From Thiohalobacter sp. (lineage in GTDB: Bacteria; Pseudomonadota; Gammaproteobacteria; DSM-19610), in the NCBI GenBank assembly GCA_027080445.1, contig JALWRY010000476.1:1-10455 (forward strand): a stretch of 10,455 nt of DNA, read 5' to 3'. The position numbers and the translations under genes are program-made. Shown here piece after piece: positions 1-5,295 of this stretch. The notes under the pieces are model-generated. The model was not told the DNA's origin. It saw only the letters and a list, made by a program, of their open reading frames with translations, and ran no database searches. Position 1 is the stretch's first letter; each line of letters begins with the position of its first letter.

Positions 1-1
1 C

Positions 2-733
2 CACATGAAGGATGCGCGCGCCGAACGCGGTCGCCTGAACTACCTGGGAGTTGGCGTGTCCGGTACGCTCAATTGCAATGCCTGCCATTTCAACGGCGGC
101 GCCAATACCAACCCGGATTTCGATTTTCCCGCCGCTATCACCCCGCCGGCTTTCGAACTCAGTAACCGTTCCTTTGCGCCACGTGTCGAAGAGCTCATCG
201 ACCAGACGGGTGATATTATCGATGCACAGGGCAACCCGTTCGATGACGGCTTCGGACATGGCACCAGCCTGTTCAACGTGCCGACGGTCATTGAAGCCGC
301 CGACAGCGGGCCGTTCTTCCACGCCAACCAGATTGAAACAGTCGAAGGCATGGTGGCTTTCTATGCCTCGAAACGCCACCTGCGCAATGGCCAGGTCCTG
401 CCGCCGATTGTTGAGCTCAACGGATCGCAGGTCGCCAATGTCGGGGCTTTCCTGCGTGTGTTGAATGCGGATGAAAATGTCCGTTCCGCCATCTCGCTCA
501 TCAAACAGGCGGAGCGGGTCTACACCCGCAAGGACCGGAAGACCAACCTGAAGATCGCCGTGTCCGAGATCGATGACGCCATCGAAGACCTGAAGGGTGG
601 CCGACTGCACTTCAGCGATGCCGTACCTGCCCTGAAGAAAGCCCGCCGCCTGGCGGCTTACCCCTTCACCATGTCACGGGCAAGGCGTCTGCTGCGGCGT
701 ATCCGCCCCATGCTGATCGAACGCCCTGACTGA
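2..733 (+). CDS. Cytochrome c peroxidase/MauG-like c-type cytochrome, 3' part
   Basis: The reading frame is open to the left edge, so the N-terminus lies outside the window. The ATG at 5 has no Shine-Dalgarno site or signal peptide after it and is probably an internal Met. Counting from that Met, CNACH at residues 24-28 is a covalent heme c site. The later stretch FNVPTVIEAADSGPFFHANQIETVEGMVAFY (about 90-120, quoted in parts: FNVPTVIEAA, GPFFHANQIE, TVEGMVAFY) and VGAFLRVLN (146-154) match the C-terminal heme domain of the diheme peroxidase/MauG family, where a 'tPsLr...PyFHdGs...tLeevv.fY' pattern is typical. These proteins are periplasmic and reduce peroxide or do oxidative chemistry. From about residue 155 an unusual basic, helical tail of some 85 residues follows (ARRLLRRIRP near the end). 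The family is fairly secure. The exact role is not, because the other heme domain is not visible. Confidence 0.82.
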   Translation, partial: HMKDARAERGRLNYLGVGVSGTLNCNACHFNGGANTNPDFDFPAAITPPAFELSNRSFAPRVEELIDQTGDIIDAQGNPFDDGFGHGTSLFNVPTVIEAADSGPFFHANQIETVEGMVAFYASKRHLRNGQVLPPIVELNGSQVANVGAFLRVLNADENVRSAISLIKQAERVYTRKDRKTNLKIAVSEIDDAIEDLKGGRLHFSDAVPALKKARRLAAYPFTMSRARRLLRRIRPMLIERPD

Positions 734-801
734 CCCGCTACCCGTGTGCGCCCCCGGGTGATACAGTTCTGCGGGTAACCACTGCCCAGGATGTATCAAC
801 C

Positions 802-1221
802 ATGACAGGCCCCGGGGAACAACCGCACGGCGAAGTCCTGCTTCGCACCCTCGCCATGCCCGCCGACACCAACCCGAACGGTGATATCTTCGGTGGCTGG
901 ATCGTGTCGCAGATGGATATCGGCGGCGGCATCCTGGCAAAAGAGACGGCACAGGGGCGCGTTGTTACCGTTGCCGTGGATTCCATCAAGTTCATTAAAC
1001 CGGTCAAGGTCGGTGATGTCGTGTGCTGCTATGGCAAGGTGACACACATCGGCAACACGTCAGTCACCATACGGCTGGAGATCTGGGTCAACCCGATACT
1101 GCGCGAAAAACCCGGTGAAGCCGAACGCTTCAAAGTCACGGAAGCCACCTTCACCTATGTCGCCGTGGACGACGATGGACACAAGCGTCCGGTCAGGCCG
1201 GGCAGCCGAGGTCGTCAGTAA
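802..1221 (+). CDS. yciA: Acyl-CoA thioesterase YciA
   Basis: This 139-residue protein is a single hotdog-fold domain of the YciA family of cytosolic acyl-CoA hydrolases. These release CoA from a broad range of acyl-CoAs and help keep free CoA available. The N-terminal core LRTLAMPADTNPNGDIFGGW (14-33), then SQMDIGGGILAKE (36-48), RVVTVAVDSI and VGDVVCCYGKV, follow E. coli YciA almost residue for residue. The Asp in SQMD (residue 39) is the expected catalytic acid. The length equals the family norm. An AGGA at 787-790 is a rather distant ribosome site for the ATG. The C-terminus (HKRPVRPGSRGRQ) is basic and diverges from E. coli. The gene ends tail-to-tail with slyX, sharing 7 nt. The 68 nt upstream hold no convincing promoter or terminator. 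Confidence 0.95.
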   Translation: MTGPGEQPHGEVLLRTLAMPADTNPNGDIFGGWIVSQMDIGGGILAKETAQGRVVTVAVDSIKFIKPVKVGDVVCCYGKVTHIGNTSVTIRLEIWVNPILREKPGEAERFKVTEATFTYVAVDDDGHKRPVRPGSRGRQ

Positions 1222-1430
1222 TGCGGCGGTTTCTCGTCCCCCGGTGAAGCGCCATCCACCGGCTGGAGCGCGCGCACCTGAAGCTCCAGCCGTTCGAGGC
1301 TTTCGCTGTGCTCGCGTATGTACTGTTCCTGTTTCAGCAAGGTTCGTGTCAGTTCTTCCAGTGCAACTTCCTGGTGCGCCAGCCGAACCTCCAGCGCCTC
1401 GATGCGCGCCTGTGAATCATTGTCAGTCAT
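1215..1430 (-). CDS. slyX: SlyX-like coiled-coil protein
   Basis: This 71-residue protein has the SlyX layout: a short polar N-terminus, a continuous heptad-rich helix (about residues 6-55, IEALEVRLAHQEVALEELTR and onward, with QEQYIREH in the middle) and the diagnostic C-terminal ending EKPPHY. SlyX proteins are small, acidic, probably oligomeric coiled-coil proteins of unknown biochemical function. The ATG has no strong Shine-Dalgarno site; the nearest purine run is the AGG about 15 nt upstream. The stop codon lies inside the 3' end of yciA on the other strand. The start faces the divergent DUF4442 gene across a 227-nt gap that probably holds both promoters, though I could not pick out hexamers with confidence. 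Confidence 0.9.
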   Translation of the reverse strand: MTDNDSQARIEALEVRLAHQEVALEELTRTLLKQEQYIREHSESLERLELQVRALQPVDGASPGDEKPPHY

Positions 1431-1657
1431 TTTTTGCTAGATTTAACCTGAGTAGGGAAAGATGCCGCCAGACTAGCAGAAATCCCCCGCCACACAAATC
1501 CTGCCCCACAGGAAACCAGGGCTTGCTGAAGCAACTGACAACACGGGATAACCGGCGTGGATAACGCTATCACCCTGCCCCTGTGGCTGGGGCCGATGCC
1601 TTGTTACACTACTACGCCAACTCTATCGCAAAACCCCGGTTTATGGGGAACTACAAG

Positions 1658-2152
1658 ATGTCACACTCGATTGGTCCGATTCTGAGACGGCGCTGGCGTC
1701 AGCTCTCCGCCCTGCCCGGCGGACGCCGACTGTTCAGCTATGTCCTGGGCCATATGGCGCCCTACACCGGTTCCATCGGCGCACAGGTCGACGCCCTCGA
1801 ACCCGGGTACTGCCGGGTACGACTGAAAGACCGGCGCGCAGTGCGTAACCACCTGCGTTCCATTCACGCCATCGCGCTGTGCAATCTCGGCGAAGTTGCA
1901 ACCGGCCTGGCGCTGATGAACAGCCTGCCGGATGACACGCGCGGTATCCTGACCGGCCTGTGTGCGGATTACCACCACAAGGCCCGGGGTACACTGTATG
2001 CCGAGTGTCGCTGTGCCATCCCCGCCGATAACCGGGAACAATCCTGCGAGATTGTCGCTACGATCCACGACGAAAGCGGGGAAACGGTGACCACCGTAAC
2101 AGCAAGCTGGTTGATCGGGCCGGAAAAAACCGGGGCAGCTCATGCAGACTGA
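1658..2152 (+). CDS. DUF4442 hotdog-fold thioesterase-like protein
   Basis: This is a 164-residue protein of the DUF4442 hotdog family (PaaI/YiiD-like thioesterase relatives). The motif NHLRSIHAIALCNLGEVATG (64-83) is the long central hotdog helix with its preceding turn. ADYHHKARGTLYAEC (103-117) and the C-terminal strands that end in TASWLIG (148-154) complete the fold. I chose the ATG at 1658 because GGGGAA lies at 1645-1650 at good spacing; frame-open alternatives are ATG at 1643 and GTG at 1583. The gene overlaps the next one (nitronate monooxygenase-like) by 11 nt, so the two are almost certainly cotranscribed. The substrate is unknown. Acyl-CoA or another thioester is the family-based guess, and no thioesterase activity can be read from the sequence alone. 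Confidence 0.82.
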   Translation: MSHSIGPILRRRWRQLSALPGGRRLFSYVLGHMAPYTGSIGAQVDALEPGYCRVRLKDRRAVRNHLRSIHAIALCNLGEVATGLALMNSLPDDTRGILTGLCADYHHKARGTLYAECRCAIPADNREQSCEIVATIHDESGETVTTVTASWLIGPEKTGAAHAD

Positions 2153-3119
2153 ATTCACCCGCGCCGTAGGCATCGAGGTACCGCTGATTTGCGGCGCCAT
2201 GTACCCCTGCTCCAACCCTGAGCTGGTCGCCGCGGTATCGGAAGCCGGCGGTATTGGCATCGTTCAGCCCCTGAGCCTGACCTATGTAAACGGCTACGAT
2301 TTTCGTGAAGGATTGCGCTATATACGCCGCCTCACACAAAAACCGGTCGGCATCAATCTGATTATCGAACGCAGTTCCCAGCGTTACCTGAAGCGCGTAC
2401 ACGAGTGGCTGGATATCGCGCTGGAGGAAGACTTCCGGTTTTTTGTCACGGCGCTGGGCAAGCCGCAATGGGTGGTAGAACGCGCAAAGCCTGTGGGAGC
2501 TACCGTCTACCACGATGTTACGGAACGGCGCTGGGCGGAAAAAGCCCTGGATGCCGGCGTAGACGGGTTTATTTGTGTCAACAACCGTGCCGGCGGACAC
2601 GCCGGCACGCGTTCCCCGGAACAACTCCTGGAAGAAATCGGCCCACTGGGAAAACCGTTGATCTGTGCCGGTGGCATTGGTCACCCCGATACATTCGCCG
2701 AGGCGCTGCGCATGGGTTATGCGGGCGCCCAACTCGGCACCCGTTTCATTGCCAGCAAGGAATGCAACGCCCACGAGGATTATAAACGCGCCATCCTTGA
2801 CGCACAGGAAAATGACATCGTGCTGACTGACAAAATTTCCGGTGTGCCGGTCTCGGTCATTCGCACCCCCTATATCGAACGCCTGGGTACACATGCCGGC
2901 GTGTTGGCAAGGTATTTATTGCGTAACCCGAAAACCAAGCACTGGATGCGCCTGTTCTACACACTGCAATCTGTCTGGACGCTGAAACGTGCGTCGTTAA
3001 AGGGACTGGACTACAAGGACTTCTTCCAGGCAGGCAAAAGTGTGGCGGGTATTTCAGCCATTCAACCGGTCAACGAAATCGTTACGTCATTCGCCCGTAA
3101 AGTTTCCTCTCTAAAGTGA
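2142..3119 (+). CDS. Nitronate monooxygenase-family flavoprotein (NPD/2-nitropropane dioxygenase-like)
   Basis: This 325-residue TIM-barrel FMN enzyme belongs to the 2-nitropropane dioxygenase/nitronate monooxygenase family. Visible landmarks are the first strand IEVPLICGAMYPCSNPELVAA (11-31, split here as IEVPLICGAM and SNPELVAA), SEAGGIGIV (33-41), VNNRAGGHAG (146-155) with the family's catalytic-type His at 153, and the FMN phosphate loops ICAGGIG (174-180) and GAQLGTRF (195-202). The length is usual for the family. Beyond residue 250 is a helical region (RYLLRNPKTKHWMRLFY) characteristic of one proteobacterial subgroup. The start overlaps the DUF4442 gene and has only a weak GGGG upstream, so translation is probably coupled. 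The true substrate is uncertain: the family also includes enoyl-reductase-like and uncharacterised members, so nitronate oxidation is an inference. Confidence 0.88.
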   Translation: MQTEFTRAVGIEVPLICGAMYPCSNPELVAAVSEAGGIGIVQPLSLTYVNGYDFREGLRYIRRLTQKPVGINLIIERSSQRYLKRVHEWLDIALEEDFRFFVTALGKPQWVVERAKPVGATVYHDVTERRWAEKALDAGVDGFICVNNRAGGHAGTRSPEQLLEEIGPLGKPLICAGGIGHPDTFAEALRMGYAGAQLGTRFIASKECNAHEDYKRAILDAQENDIVLTDKISGVPVSVIRTPYIERLGTHAGVLARYLLRNPKTKHWMRLFYTLQSVWTLKRASLKGLDYKDFFQAGKSVAGISAIQPVNEIVTSFARKVSSLK

Positions 3120-3244
3120 TGATCTCCCGCCATAATGACGCACGAATGTGCCTTATGTTACACATTTGAATTTTTTTACTTTGGGAATGAATACCGCTAG
3201 TCTTGCGTCTAGTTCGAAAGCTGGCCAAAAATAATATTTCGGAC

Positions 3245-3299
3245 TGTTGTTCCGTTTTTGACTTGTCAGGGGCGCCATAAAACCGCAACGGAAGCAACA
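3245..3299 (+). promoter_or_regulatory. Structured leader of the Crp/Fnr gene: bulged hairpin with a competing pairing
   Basis: Bases 3245-3256 (TGTTGTTCCGTT) pair with 3287-3299 as a 12-bp stem with one bulged G at 3294 and a 30-nt loop. A second perfect 8-bp pairing, TGACTTGT at 3259-3266 with ACAAGTCA at 3297-3304, begins inside that loop and ends just beyond the stem. The two share 3297-3299, so they either compete or form a trimmed pseudoknot. The structure ends 7-12 nt before a strong Shine-Dalgarno AGGGAGG (3311-3317). TGACTTGTCA at 3259-3268 is also a small DNA palindrome that a dimeric regulator might bind. The pairings are seen directly; an RNA or operator function is inference, and the transcription start is unknown. 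Confidence 0.4.
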
Positions 3300-3325
3300 A
3301 GTCAGCCGAAAGGGAGGATAAACCG

Positions 3326-4033
3326 ATGCGTGAAGATGGGAGCGCATTACGAATAAGAAATGAATCCGCAACACTATTCGACGAATTACCCGAACTTGCC
3401 GGAATGCATGACACCGTGTGGAAGGAAGCGCTTGCTGCTTCCCAAGTGATCCGCTGCCCTGCCGGGACGAAACTGGTCGAATGCGGGGATGGTCCTGCCG
3501 ATAAATTTGTCGTTGTCCTGCAAGGGGTCGTCAAGGTCTTTGAAACCTGTGAGAGTGGACGCGAAATCAGTCTCTACCGCGTCCACAGTGGACAACTCTG
3601 TGTACTGACACTGACACGCCTGCTGCTGCATTCGAATCGCTGTGCACAGGCTGTGGCTGAACAGGACGTAAACCTGCTGGTGATACCACAGGACTATTTT
3701 GACCGCCTGCTGGCGGAATCCGGGGATTTCAGACGTTACCTGATGACCTCTATGGCGCACTGCATCACGGATGTCATGCAACTGATCTCCCGGGTCAGTT
3801 TCAACCAGCTGGATCACCGCCTGGCACGACTGGTCATGAAATTCGCGAGCCGGTCTGCACAGGGCGTACTTCGCTGCGCCTGCACACACCAGGTCATTGC
3901 GAACGAACTGGGCACGACCCGTGAAGTCGTCAGTCGACTGCTAAAAGGATTCGAGCGGTGTGGTCATATCAAACTGAGCCGGGGGAATATCGAAATACTT
4001 GATAGCGAGGCGCTGGACAGACTCTGCAATTAG
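3326..4033 (+). CDS. Crp/Fnr-family transcriptional regulator, cysteine-rich
   Basis: This 235-residue regulator has the Crp/Fnr plan. A cyclic-nucleotide-binding-type beta roll spans about residues 18-125 (KLVECGDGPADKFVVVLQG, VKVFETCESGREISLYRVHSG), then comes the long dimer helix (about 130-160), and a C-terminal winged helix-turn-helix has THQVIANELGTTREVVSRLL at 187-206. The recognition helix reads TTREVVSRLLKGFE, close to the family pattern. The canonical N-terminal Cys triad of Fnr is absent, and the cAMP phosphate-binding signature is not evident. There are ten cysteines (44, 53, 75, 92, 106, 146, 184, 186, 212, 234). C184 and C186 sit as CAC directly before the helix-turn-helix. Regulation by redox, NO or an unknown ligand is possible but unproven. 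AGGGAGG at 3311-3317 fixes the start. The gene stands alone behind a 206-nt leader. The targets are unknown. Confidence 0.9.
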   Translation: MREDGSALRIRNESATLFDELPELAGMHDTVWKEALAASQVIRCPAGTKLVECGDGPADKFVVVLQGVVKVFETCESGREISLYRVHSGQLCVLTLTRLLLHSNRCAQAVAEQDVNLLVIPQDYFDRLLAESGDFRRYLMTSMAHCITDVMQLISRVSFNQLDHRLARLVMKFASRSAQGVLRCACTHQVIANELGTTREVVSRLLKGFERCGHIKLSRGNIEILDSEALDRLCN

Positions 4034-4059
4034 CTACTAGAATTAGGCGTGGTTGCGGG

Positions 4060-4065
4060 TATGAT
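4060..4065 (+). promoter_or_regulatory. Possible -10 element for the cold-shock gene
   Basis: TATGAT (5 of 6 matches to the sigma-70 -10 box) lies 53 nt before the cold-shock start codon. It would give a leader of roughly 45 nt. The -35 region is poor (TAGAAT at 4038-4043, spacer 16), so this is only a candidate. Confidence 0.3.
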
Positions 4066-4117
4066 GTTTGCCGGATGCAACGTTTTTGTTCACTGATCCA
4101 CCAGAGGTTACAGTTTC

Positions 4118-4321
4118 ATGGCTACAGGTACAGTTAAATGGTTCAACGAGTCGAAAGGCTTTGGCTTTATCGCACCTTCCGACGGCAGTGATGATGTGTT
4201 TGTACACTTTTCGTCCATTCAGGGCGATGGCTTCAAAACATTGGCTGAAGGACAGAGTGTCAGCTTCGACACCGAACAGGGCCCCAAAGGTCTGCAGGCG
4301 ACCAATGTAACGCCCCAGTAA
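4118..4321 (+). CDS. Cold-shock protein, CspA family
   Basis: This 67-residue single cold-shock domain is a five-stranded OB-fold that binds single-stranded RNA and DNA and melts RNA secondary structure. RNP1 is KGFGFI (13-18) and RNP2 is VFVHF (27-31). MATGTVKWFNESKGFGFI and the closing GPKGLQATNV are canonical. The length is the family norm. The Shine-Dalgarno candidate is AGAGGT at 4102-4107, about 10 nt upstream. The 84-nt gap from the Crp/Fnr gene allows a separate promoter. The leader is far shorter than the roughly 160-nt cold-responsive leader of E. coli cspA, so cold induction should not be assumed. Which csp paralogue it is cannot be decided, hence no symbol. Confidence 0.96.
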   Translation: MATGTVKWFNESKGFGFIAPSDGSDDVFVHFSSIQGDGFKTLAEGQSVSFDTEQGPKGLQATNVTPQ

Positions 4322-4381
4322 CTCACGCGGCACAGACAGGTAAGCCGGCGCAAGATCGGCAGCAATTAAATAATAATACCC

Positions 4382-4401
4382 GCCGGTGACCCTTTACCGG
4401 C
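4382..4401 (-). terminator. Possible terminator for the 73-residue minus-strand gene
   Basis: GCCGGT (4382-4387) and ACCGGC (4396-4401) form a 6-bp stem, 7 bp with a G-U pair, and an 8-nt loop. Read on the minus strand, the hairpin follows the stop of the gene ending at 4445 and is followed by GGG and then TATTATTATTTAATT, a T-rich though interrupted tail. On the plus strand it lies 60 nt past the cold-shock stop without a T run, so it would serve that gene poorly. Confidence 0.4.
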
Positions 4402-4444
4402 AAGGTGTTCTGCGCACACTTGTCCCGGCAAAACGACCGGACCT

Positions 4445-4666
4445 TCAACAGGTCATGATGTCGCAATGAACGCCGCAGCGGTGCAATTCCCTGAGAATGG
4501 CCATCGGCGTGGTAGCTGTCTCCTCGTACTCCACCAGCATATCGTGTGGCAGACGCGCATTCACTTCGACATCCCCGACTGAGTCCATCTGCTGGAGGTC
4601 ATCCTTCAACGAGATCAGTTGCCGTTCATCAAGATCTTCATCGATATGAATATAGATAGTGTGCAT
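4445..4666 (-). CDS. Small ferredoxin-like-fold protein, HMA-like without the CxxC motif
   Basis: This is a 73-residue protein beginning MHTIYIHIDEDLDERQ. I set the start at 4666 because GGAGGAA (4671-4677, minus strand) is ideally placed before it; an in-frame ATG six codons upstream at 4684 would read through that site. Predicted order is strand (HTIYIHI), helix (DERQLISLKDDLQQM), strand (VGDVEVNAR), strand (DMLVEYEE), helix (PMAILRELHRCG), strand (HCDIMTC). This is the beta-alpha-beta-beta-alpha-beta plan of heavy-metal-associated domains. The metal-binding CxxC of the first loop is missing. Cys residues occur only at 64, 68 and 73, with C68 and C73 in the last strand. Function is not recognised; a metal or protein-binding role is a guess. 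It faces away from the EF-hand gene and has no operon partner. Confidence 0.72.
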   Translation of the reverse strand: MHTIYIHIDEDLDERQLISLKDDLQQMDSVGDVEVNARLPHDMLVEYEETATTPMAILRELHRCGVHCDIMTC

Positions 4667-4989
4667 GGGATTCCTCCAATCCATAGAAAAAAGTTTACAG
4701 CACGATTCAGCTATAACTTTAGCCGTCTTTTAACAAACGTCCAGCGTGTACACCCATTGACGTAGCCGGCAGGCAACACCCCGTTTCCCGGAAATTCAAT
4801 GCCTTACTTGCCGGCGGAGTTTGACTGTCGTCGAAACCGTTCATTCTGTGCGCCTATAGCCTGGTAGTATTAACATCAGGTATATTATTTTACCTACTGT
4901 AATATATATATTTTATAGACAGATTCTTCGGGTGGCATGCGGCTTGCTCTGCTTCAGTCGCAGTCTAACGATAACCAGGGAGTTACCAC
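4667..4989. other. Gene-free region between divergent genes, AT-rich near the EF-hand gene
   Basis: This is a 323-nt stretch without a convincing gene. For the minus gene, a weak promoter candidate reads TTGTTA (4731-4736) and TATAGC (4710-4715) with a 15-nt spacer. Mid-region, GCCGGCA (4765-4771) and TGCCGGC (4809-4815) with an inner GGCA/TGCC pair (4772-4775, 4800-4803) could fold into a loose hairpin. Bases 4880-4917 are almost pure A/T, including AGGTA (4878-4882) with TACCT (4891-4895) as a small inverted repeat and TATAGA (4914-4919) as a possible -10 for the EF-hand gene. The transition from GC-rich to AT-rich looks like a promoter/upstream-element region. Confidence 0.4.
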
Positions 4990-5253
4990 ATGAAGAAACT
5001 GATCATCATCACCAGTCTGGCTCTTATCGCCCCCTTGCAGGCGCAGGCGGAAAACGCCGCGCTGGCCAGTAGTGAGGCCAGGGCGCAGGCCTTTGAAACC
5101 ATCGATGCCAACCGTGACGGCAAGATCACGCGGGAGGAAGCCAGCGCGTTCTCCGCTCTGGAAGTAACCTTTGACAAGGTGGACACCAACAAGGACGGTA
5201 CGCTGGATGCCGGCGAGTTTTCCCGCACCCATCCGACACGCCACAGCAAGTAA
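4990..5253 (+). CDS. Exported EF-hand calcium-binding protein
   Basis: This is an 87-residue protein with a signal peptide: MKK, a hydrophobic run LIIITSLALIAPL, and an AQA cleavage site after residue 20. The mature protein of about 67 residues is essentially one EF-hand pair. Loop 1, DANRDGKITREE (39-50), and loop 2, DTNKDGTLDAGE (65-76), carry all calcium-ligating positions (D1, N3, D5, G6, hydrophobic 8, E12). It should be a periplasmic or secreted calmodulin-like calcium binder. The partner is unknown. AGGGAG (4977-4982) supports the ATG. The gene stands alone, converging on the PDC-domain gene with only 40 nt between the two stops, most of it filled by a strong hairpin. Similar short EF-hand proteins are common in aquatic proteobacteria. 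Confidence 0.88.
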   Translation: MKKLIIITSLALIAPLQAQAENAALASSEARAQAFETIDANRDGKITREEASAFSALEVTFDKVDTNKDGTLDAGEFSRTHPTRHSK

Positions 5254-5268
5254 GCTCCACACGGGCAC

Positions 5269-5295
5269 AACCCACCCGGGGTTTCCGGGTGGGTT
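5269..5295. terminator. Shared hairpin between convergent genes
   Basis: AACCCACCCGG (5269-5279) pairs perfectly with CCGGGTGGGTT (5285-5295) around a GGTTT loop, an 11-bp GC-rich stem. It lies 16 nt past the EF-hand stop and overlaps the stop codon of the converging PDC-domain gene (5294-5296). No T run follows on either strand, so it may block read-through or act as an mRNA 3'-end stabiliser rather than a textbook intrinsic terminator. Confidence 0.6.

Noticed and set aside
739..777. TACCCG/CGGGTA inverted repeat as a terminator after the cytochrome gene
   Set aside because: Only 6 bp with a 27-nt loop and no T run.
1115..1564. Open frame of 149 codons on the plus strand
   Set aside because: It runs out of yciA in another frame and antisense through slyX; low-complexity Pro/Arg/Ala composition and no family resemblance.
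1583..1657. Upstream GTG (1583) or ATG (1643) as start of the DUF4442 gene
   Set aside because: GGGGAA at 1645-1650 is well placed for the ATG at 1658, and the extra residues (AGADALLHYY...) do not look like part of the domain.
2058..2894. Long open frame of 278 codons on the minus strand
   Set aside because: It lies opposite the nitronate monooxygenase-like gene, has no recognisable domain, and is the expected shadow of a GC-rich coding region.
3258..3281. TTGACT and CATAAA as a promoter for the Crp/Fnr gene
   Set aside because: The spacer is only 12 nt, too short for sigma-70, and the bases are better explained by the leader pairings.
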